25,000 bases of DNA from Bigelowiella natans CCMP2755 (taxonomy: Eukaryota; Cercozoa; Chlorarachniophyceae): assembly GCA_000320545.1 (NCBI GenBank), contig ADNK01000863.1:1-25000 (forward strand). The letters run 5' to 3'. The notes beneath the pieces were generated by a model. That model made no database searches. It was not told the DNA's origin and worked only from the letters and a program-made list of their open reading frames with translations. The position numbers and the translations under genes were made by a program. Below are positions 18,792 through 25,000 of this stretch, piece by piece; positions within the stretch are counted from its first letter, which is position 1, and every line of letters begins with the position of its first letter.

Positions 18792-21700
18792 TAGATGCCC
18801 AAGTGTCAATTCCGGATTGTCACAAGGCTTACGAGGAGTGGATAAGCGGAGGGTCTGAAGATGAAGCGCTCGCGCTGGTGGAAACGATTGCATCGGCGAT
18901 AACAGCTTCGAATGCGGAGGTTGATGCAGGGAAACGAATCCAGAAAATCCTTGGATGGGTCGCTACAAGCGTTGTAACCGAAACACGGAAAAGGTGGTTT
19001 TAAACGATCTGTCATACGAGAAGATACAAGATTTTGTCATGGGTTAACAACTTGCATATCTTTGTAGGAAAGGATTCATGGAGCGCATAGAATGGGATTT
19101 AGTCGACATGATCATTCGCAAAATCTACGAGCCAGCAGCACCATTACCTGATGAAAAAGATGGATGGGGCACGTGGGACGAGGCTGAGCCGCCTGCGGAT
19201 GGAGAAGAAGAGGTGGGTGATGCATGCGGCGAAGAGGGGCAGGGAGCATATGGAGAGACGAGGAAAGCGATTACAACTACAAATTAGGGGCAGACATTCA
19301 CAAGTCTTGAATAGTTTATATTCAATATACTATGTACTAAACTGGAATGGACGTGGTATGATCAGGCTGAATGGGGAACGGAGATAAACACAGACTACCG
19401 TCACTCCGAGCAGGAGGAAGAGGAGGAGGAGGAGGAGGAGGAGGAGGAGGAGGGGGGGGAAGAGTCCAATGTCCCAAACCCGCAGCCTACTTCACCACCT
19501 CTTAGCTGGAATGTGTCTATACGTAAGGAGACGCTCCGGCTTCTCTCTGTGATTTGTGAGAAATTTCCTGCAAGGGAACTGGCAACTCTTCTAATAGAAA
19601 AACTCATCATCATCCAAAACTGCAACTCCCAAGCTGATGAACGCTCGAATGCTGCCTTCGTAACTAGCGATGGCTACTTCGGGCCCCCTCCCGAGTGGGT
19701 TCTCAAATGGAGCAGAGGAACACCTTTCTTTGAAGACACCATGCAACTATTCGCTTTGCATGTCTTTCCACGGCTTGTTGGAACTCGTATTTCTCGTGTT
19801 CTTCAAAGTCTAAAGGACGCCATTCTCCTGTGCCTTGGCGAGTCCAAAAGGGCTGTTTCGTGGGGTCAGAGGCGCCTGCACGACCTGAAGTCGTCGTGTT
19901 CAAAAGTGGAGAAGGAATCACCAAATAGAGGAATCAAGCGGGTTCAATTAAGGCAACATCAACAACAGCAACAACGACGAGAAGAGGAAGAAGAAGAAGA
20001 AGAAAAAGATGAGAAAGGAGAAAAGCTTCATGGACAGGCAAGAAGAGAAGCCGAAGACATCCTTGCGGCATCTTCGCGATATATCCTGGCCGTTCTAGAC
20101 TTATCTCATAAGCTGTGCAATTTACATCTCAAGGCAAGCTCCAGCTCTTCCTCTCCTCCTCCTCCATCTTCTTCTACTACTTCTTCCTCCTCCTCCTCTT
20201 CTAGTACAGGCAAAGATGATAATGAACAGTTAGCCCTAGGGCTGTCGGAGCTGCTCTCATTGCACCTGCAGGTTCTTCCCTTCCGCCTGGGATTGCATGA
20301 AAACTCGCAGAAATATCGTGCGTATCTCTTGCAGCACGAAAGCGATACCCTCAAGGTTCATTTTATTCCGTTGCTAGTCAGAGCTAAAAGAATCTACCAT
20401 CCTAGTCTTTGAAATGCGCATCACTACTGATTCTAAGGGATAAGCGTCGTACGCAAGCGGTTGTTACTGATGCTGATGGGACACTAATGTTAATGTTATT
20501 GTTCGTGTTACCTATCGTACTCTTGTAGCTGCTCAAGCGTTCCGGGATCGATCCGCTAGGGCAGGCAATGCCAAGAGCAGTCGTCAGAGCTATCAGCCAC
20601 GCCACAGGGGGAGGCTTTCCTACATCAACTTCGTTCCCTCCCATTCCCAACCAAGTCCAAAACCACCTAGGAGGGGGTAAAGGAGGGAGGGGTGAGGACT
20701 ATAAGTACGACCCTGAAACAGATGGAGCGATGATAAAGAGGGTCATAGGCATTTCATGGCTATTCTGGTCTTCTCCAGAGCTCCGTGCAATGCTTTTCTC
20801 TCGCTTTGGAGGGCGGCCTCTCAAGAGTCTTTCCGCCTTGTGTCCCTATATTTGCGGATGTTTTTTATTTCCATTTATATATCGTGCAAGCGGCGGCCGC
20901 CAGAGACCAAAGCAGCAACAGGACAGCAAACACCTGCAGCAGCAATGGCTAGGTGATATGTCGAAGGAAAAAGAAATAGCACAGGTGGAATCCCCCCTTC
21001 TCCGCTAAAAAAGACGCGCATTAGTACTCTTCTGTATAGGGAAAGGAAGAGAAACGAGTTGAATTTCGAATTTGAGAGGAGGGGCTGATGATGTTGTAGT
21101 TGAGGATGATGATGATTGAATTGGTAGCGTTCTGCTCCGCACATGCGATGCCCTCAACAAGACATCATTGTCATTATCATCATTATTATCATTATCATCA
21201 TCTCTATTCATATGTGAGTCGCATATATCATGCATATAGATGGGGTGGGATATTATCCGAGCAATATTGCCGTTCAAAATACGAAAAATGATAAGTATGA
21301 TAATATTTGAACATCCAAAAAATTAAGGTTCTTGGAGCAGCCGTGTTCGATTTGGCAGTGGAAGAACGGCAAGAAGATGAAAGCACAGCTGTCGACGAAA
21401 AGGCTTCTTCCTCTCACGTCTCTTCTTCTCCCTCCTCATCAACGGCAGCGGTCATATCGCCACCTCGTTTTGACGAGCGAGCTCAGATGGCAGTTATAGT
21501 GCTGCTGCTCTATAGTACCCCTACTTCCAGAACTAACCCCCCATGTAATAGTACATCTGCCAGCAGCAGCAGTAGTAGTAACAGTACCAGGACTTCTACT
21601 AAGGACAGTAGTAGGCGGCGGAAGACAGTTCAGGATAGAATTGTTTGCGTCCTCGCGCGGGCATCAGACCACGATTTGATGCAATTTTTTGAGACTTCGC

Positions 21701-22491
21701 TACTCCTTCTTCCAAAACAGCGAGCTGGAGAAATGAATCGTAAGGAGAAAGAGGAGGAAGAAGATAAGAAAGGAACATCTTCAACCACTACTACTTCTAA
21801 TACCACAACTGCTGCTGTGACCTCTTCTCCTGAAACGATGATGTCCAAGCGGCAGTCTATAGAACACACGACAACAGGGAAAAGACCAACAGCAGCAGCA
21901 TCTCGGCGAAGGCTCCTGTTACGATTCAACGTTCTTGCTCTAATGAAGCGAATCGTCAAGCTAAAGTGGCCGAGAACTGAGAGTAACAGTAGCGTTAATA
22001 GCTCCGGTGACTCGGCGGTGGAAGCGGGGAATGAGATGCAAACAAAGACTAGCAGGCAGAGAGCATCGTCTCATTCATTTCGTTTCGTCTCGAGGAGGCT
22101 GCTGCTCGTCATTGAGGACTTCCTCCAGCACGCTGTTAAGGAATTACGAAGCAGTGCGGACCCTATGATTGTGTTTCAGATGTGCGACGTTATCGCATCA
22201 GCTGTGTCGCTTAGACGATTTATCCTTATCAAGGATAAAGGAGGGGTCATCACAGGCTGTCATAAGGATCACGTCCGAAAACGTTACATGAGAACCTGTC
22301 TCATTCCTCTTCGAGATGCCGCTGCCGAGATGATGAATAGAATGAACGAGGCCATTAACGATTCTTGCTCTACAGGAAAAGATTCTGTTTGTCAGAAGGG
22401 GTGGATGGACGAGCTTTCCAATGAGCAGAAACATGCGGTCATTTCAGAGCTTCGAAGTCTTCAAATCGCGCTCACCGCACAGTTTTCATGA
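18788..22491 (+). CDS. GLMN: Glomulin/ALF4 (YAP-binding) family protein, five exons
   Basis: Exons 18788-18993, 19068-19212, 19366-20355, 20529-20984 and 21328-22491 (TGA) give 986 residues. Known family role: glomulin binds RBX1 and inhibits cullin-RING ubiquitin ligases; ALF4 is the plant counterpart. Resemblance to human glomulin, judged by eye: RIEWDLVDMIIRKIY with ETLRLLSVICEKFPARELA against its N-terminal helices, and VSLRRFILIKD with RTCLIPLRDAAAEM against its C-terminal VIKD...LKPL block. The protein is all-helical and about 390 residues longer than human glomulin (594). Extra length is low-complexity: poly-Glu (19426-19452), Gln-rich (about 19955-19978), Glu (about 19981-20010), poly-Ser (about 20140-20205) and Ser/Thr/Glu-rich stretches in exon 5. 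Exon 5 has a long Ser/Thr-rich linker before the conserved C-terminus. The exon 4 donor (GCACAG|GTGGAA) and exon 5 acceptor (ATTAAG) are the weakest calls. Family moderately sure. Confidence 0.7.
21080..21212. repeat. GAT/ATT-type microsatellites in glomulin intron 4
   Basis: Short GATGATGATG and CATTATTATC-type runs in the intron 20985-21327, in keeping with the intron pattern elsewhere in the window. Confidence 0.75.
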
Positions 22492-23025
22492 AGCTGCGTC
22501 GCTCCATACTCTACGTTCACAGTAAGATGAATAGTCGTCGTATCTGTATCAGACGTAGCTAGATAGGTCGTGCGAATCAAATTCATGCTTAACAAAATTA
22601 AATTACACACCCAAAACAAGCGGCCCTGCTAGCCTGCTAACGACTGCATTTTGATAACTTCGCGCTATATGGCATTATCCGGCCTAGCTATCTCGTCCTA
22701 CTCATAAGTAAATTCCATGTGCATCGCACTGTCGTGTTTAAGGCATACACTACGTGGTACGATGCTTGGTAACTGAGATGCTCTGCAATGAAATGCCATA
22801 ATTCTAAACAGTGTATTCCCGCGCATCGCATGACAAAACGATAACTTATGTAAGTACTAGTTTTTAATGACCACAGTGATAAATTTTCTATATTTACATG
22901 GCATGGGCTGCTGCTTTAATAACAATAGTATTGCGCTAACTGGATATCCGTTAAAGTTCGAAGATTCTGCTTTGCACTTGGAGGTCCAAGCTGTGGCTGC
23001 GTTCCATGTCGTGAATGATTCATAC
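22492..23025. other. Convergent spacer between glomulin and globin genes
   Basis: This is 3' UTR and spacer sequence with no ORF or repeat of note. No AATAAA was found close to either stop; AATTAAA-like sequence near 22598 is a weak candidate for glomulin. Confidence 0.5.
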
Positions 23026-24179
23026 TCATAATTTTGACCTTAATTTTGACTTCTGAATTAATTTCTGGAACGGGCAAGCACTACTAGACATATTTGAAAG
23101 GCGAGATGATTTGTGGAAAGGACAGCCGCCGGAAAACTTTGAAGCCTTAGTATCGGAATGCTTGAAATTGAACTGCTCTTCGTAGTCGGTCATTAAAAAC
23201 AGGCAAAACTCAACAATAGCAGCCTTAACTCTCTTATCAGAACATTCAAATGAATCTAGCGCTTTGTACAGATGATCCATCCATATCTTTGCACCCTTGG
23301 ATGTCATGACCTCAGAGGAAGCCTCGTGAAGGCACTCAAGCCCCTCAAGGCCCTTTTTGTACTCTACCCCCCCCCCCATTAAATCTAGCCAGAATTCGCA
23401 CTGTCCCCTGACATGTCGCTTTAGAGATTTCTCCTTAAATGCTTCAGCGAACCAGGCATTTTCGGTGTCGTTCAGAACACTCTTGTAGAATATAGTAATT
23501 ACTTTCTTCATTCCATCTTCGCCGAGGACGCTGTAGAGCTGCCAGAAATATATCGTATCCTCTGGATCATTTGAGGCTTCTAGAGAATTTATTTTCTCAC
23601 TTGATAGAGAATCTTCTGGCATTAGTCCCTTCTTGATGCAGAGGTTAACGTACTTCTCTCGAAACATGTCCGTATGTCGACCCTTTGCAGGCTTGAAAAG
23701 GGGATACCCAAATTTATTACTATCGTCCATCTTCGGAAACACTCTCTTGGATTGAAGCCCGTCTGACTCTCGAAATTGAGTTATGTGAGCGAGGAGAGAT
23801 CCTTCGCTTCCGAATAATTCGAAGCGTTCTTGCTGAGAAACCAGAGCTGGCGCCAGACCCGTTAACTTCTTCTAGATGAAGAGCTTTTCTCTCGGAGCTG
23901 TTACTTACGAAAGGATACTTTTTGGCCACTTTCAGGTAGTTTCCTCTGAAAAAAAAATCGTCATGTTCGCTAGTCTCAATTTACCCAAAGTACACCGCGA
24001 TCATCCTTTACTGAATGACCTCTAAATCAAATATGCGTCAATGACTGAGCGTCGTCGCATTCACTTGTCTCCCAATTTTGGGGAGAATCTACCGCCATGA
24101 CTTTTCTTTCTCGTAGATAGATCTGCCGCCCCTTTTTTGTACTGTACCCATTTGAGAATCGGAGCTGCCGATCTGCCAT
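23026..24179 (-). CDS. Truncated-hemoglobin-like protein with extensions and two CPF motifs
   Basis: Exons 24179-24148, 23945-23909 and 23832-23026 join in phase to 291 residues. The ATG at 24179 gives MADRQLRFSNG, then GNYLKVAKKYPF, then QERFELFGSEG. Residues about 119-238 look like a 2-on-2 globin: LYSVLGEDGMKKVITIFYKS (Tyr139 as likely B10), KSLKRHVRGQCEFWLDLMGG (E helix and E-F Gly motif), ECLHEASS (His192 as likely F8), then AKIWMDHLYKALDSF (Trp207). Known family role: O2/NO binding, NO dioxygenation or redox sensing. The roughly 118-residue N-terminal extension has no recognised domain. The C-terminus carries GGCPFHKSS (Cys260) and SSACPFQKL (Cys276), which resemble heme-regulatory Cys-Pro motifs. 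The E-F glycines are coded by an 11-G run. His192 to Trp207 is a few residues longer than in group II globins I recall, so the group assignment is open. Confidence 0.75.
23366..23378. repeat. 11-nt G/C homopolymer inside the globin coding exon
   Basis: Eleven consecutive C on the plus strand, about 23367-23377. In the coding strand it completes ATG, supplies GGG GGG GGG and starts GTA (Met-Gly-Gly-Gly-Val). It is the only long homopolymer I found inside an assigned coding exon. Confidence 0.88.
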
Positions 24180-24447
24180 TGTTTACTTCGATGAAAAACC
24201 TAATACTCGTAGCTTTAGCGCCTGTTCGAGATTCTGTGGAGATCCTAATGACTCCCCCGAAATTCTGAAAGATCTCCTATCCTGCAACCTGAAACGAATG
24301 TCGCATGCTAATAAATTGTGGTGATTTTTGAAATAACTCATCATAGAAAGGTGCTACGAGGGTAGGATGTTTTCCGCTCATATTGTTGACCAACTCCATA
24401 CGGAACGTTTCGCAAAGATTTCTCCATTAATTTTTCGCGCAGCAGCA
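24180..24447. promoter_or_regulatory. Divergent promoter region between globin (-) and bL19m (+) genes
   Basis: Only 268 bp separate the two ATG codons, so both 5' leaders and promoters must fit here, probably as a bidirectional promoter. No TATA box or known motif was recognised. The globin start context is AAACAATGG and the ribosomal start context is AGCAATGG, both good contexts. Confidence 0.5.
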
Positions 24448-25000
24448 ATGGCGGCCCTGACGCGGCACTTACGCGTGGGGTGTTCTCTGCGCTCCTTGCG
24501 ATGCCCCCCACGTACTACAAGCGTGCCTGCACCATATCTGAATTCAATCCCAATTGTTACCCCAAAGTTTTTCTGTATGAAAAATAGTACTTATGTCCAG
24601 CCAGACACCCCAAACAAAATAATGACGCAGCTTCGACGAGAGGAGATGGTGAAGGTTCGTGATGGCCGGAAATGGCCAGAATTCCGCGTCGGGGACAAAA
24701 TTCTCATTAAGCATGTGAGGTCCAAGTCGAATCCCCAACCTGAATACATACGGGGGATTGTGATGGCCATTAGGAGACCGAATTCTCTGACAGCAAGACT
24801 TATAATTCAGAGCACGGTCGAGGGCGACATACTCACCTATGATTTCCCCCTTTACTCTCCCAAAATCGAATCAATAAAGATTGAGGCCCAGTGTAAACCT
24901 AAGATACGTTCGCAGACATTCTATAAACCTCTGGGTTGGGGAGTCCAGCAAATTAAGACATGGTTAGGTCAGCAACTTAAACAAGCTAAGAAACAGCGTC
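24448..25000 (+). CDS. MRPL19: Mitochondrial ribosomal protein bL19m (3' partial)
   Basis: One uninterrupted frame runs from the ATG at 24448 to the window edge (184 codons). It starts with an Arg-rich, acid-free presequence, MAALTRHLRVGCSLRSLR, then CPPRTTSV, typical of mitochondrial import. The bL19 core follows: RKWPEFRVGDKILIKHV, YIRGIVMAIRRPNSLTARL, FPLYSPKIESIKIEA and QTFYKPL. Known role: large-subunit protein at the subunit interface of the mitoribosome. The core pattern (PEFRVGD, then G-V/I-V-x-A-R, then FPLxSPxIExI) is diagnostic of bL19. A plastid form is less likely given the presequence and divergence. No stop is reached; the tail is Lys/Gln-rich (LGQQLKQAKKQR). An internal Met at 24577 could be a secondary start, but it would lose the presequence. 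Confidence 0.88.
   Translation, partial: MAALTRHLRVGCSLRSLRCPPRTTSVPAPYLNSIPIVTPKFFCMKNSTYVQPDTPNKIMTQLRREEMVKVRDGRKWPEFRVGDKILIKHVRSKSNPQPEYIRGIVMAIRRPNSLTARLIIQSTVEGDILTYDFPLYSPKIESIKIEAQCKPKIRSQTFYKPLGWGVQQIKTWLGQQLKQAKKQR

Noticed and set aside
23720-23929. 69-residue minus ORF starting in the globin gene
   Set aside because: It reads through the GTAAGT donor and shifts out of the globin frame. The spliced frame joins better.
24544-24738. Minus-strand 64-codon ORF
   Set aside because: Antisense shadow of the bL19m coding frame.
1-25000. tRNA, rRNA or intact transposon genes
   Set aside because: I looked for B-box-like GGTTCGAATCC, conserved rRNA blocks and transposase or reverse-transcriptase motifs and saw none. 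A dedicated search could still find small RNAs.

Overview
The window is nuclear DNA from an intron-rich eukaryotic microbe, most likely a protist or alga. I cannot name the lineage from sequence alone. The evidence is GT-AG introns of roughly 50-360 nt, AATAAA signals 84-130 nt after two stop codons, a nuclear gene for a mitochondrial ribosomal protein with a presequence, and a very high density of microsatellites in introns and spacers. Proteins carry poly-Glu, poly-Ser, poly-Gln and poly-Gly tracts. Most real exons are short, and I joined them by hand from reading frame, splice sites, phase agreement and family motifs.

Layout. (1) 251-2780 (+): the C-terminal part of VPS33, the SM-family subunit of HOPS/CORVET, in nine exons that run off the left edge. 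(2) 2781-5769: a spacer with microsatellites, one copy of a dispersed repeat, a possible small gene at 4102-4395 and unassigned open stretches at 4880-5277. (3) 5770-7919 (+): a complete three-exon sedolisin (S53), resembling tripeptidyl-peptidase 1. (4) 7920-9089: a convergent spacer, rich in palindromes and alternating purine/pyrimidine, with a second copy of the dispersed repeat. (5) 9090-10470 (-): an eight-exon ankyrin-repeat protein with an N-myristoylation-type start and only phase-0 introns. (6) 10471-12358: a spacer with one unassigned two-exon candidate (10690-11259, +). (7) 12359-18214 (-): a 13-exon gene for a ChAPs-family protein (Chs5-Arf1-binding; relatives of yeast Chs6, Bch1 and Bud7) with a large acidic low-complexity insertion. 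(8) 18788-22491 (+): a five-exon glomulin/ALF4-family gene, divergent from the ChAPs gene. (9) 23026-24179 (-): a three-exon truncated-hemoglobin-like protein with an N-terminal extension and two C-terminal Cys-Pro-Phe motifs. (10) 24448-25000 (+): mitochondrial ribosomal protein bL19m, cut by the right edge and divergent from the globin gene.

The genes are ordinary eukaryotic single-copy neighbours, not an operon. Several act in endomembrane traffic or the lysosome/vacuole (VPS33, the TPP1-like protease, the ChAPs protein), but no functional cluster is proven. I found no rRNA, tRNA, CRISPR array or intact transposon. The most unusual features are the microsatellites in almost every intron, the globin with two putative heme-regulatory Cys-Pro motifs and an 11-G run in its coding core, and the rebuilt ankyrin gene.
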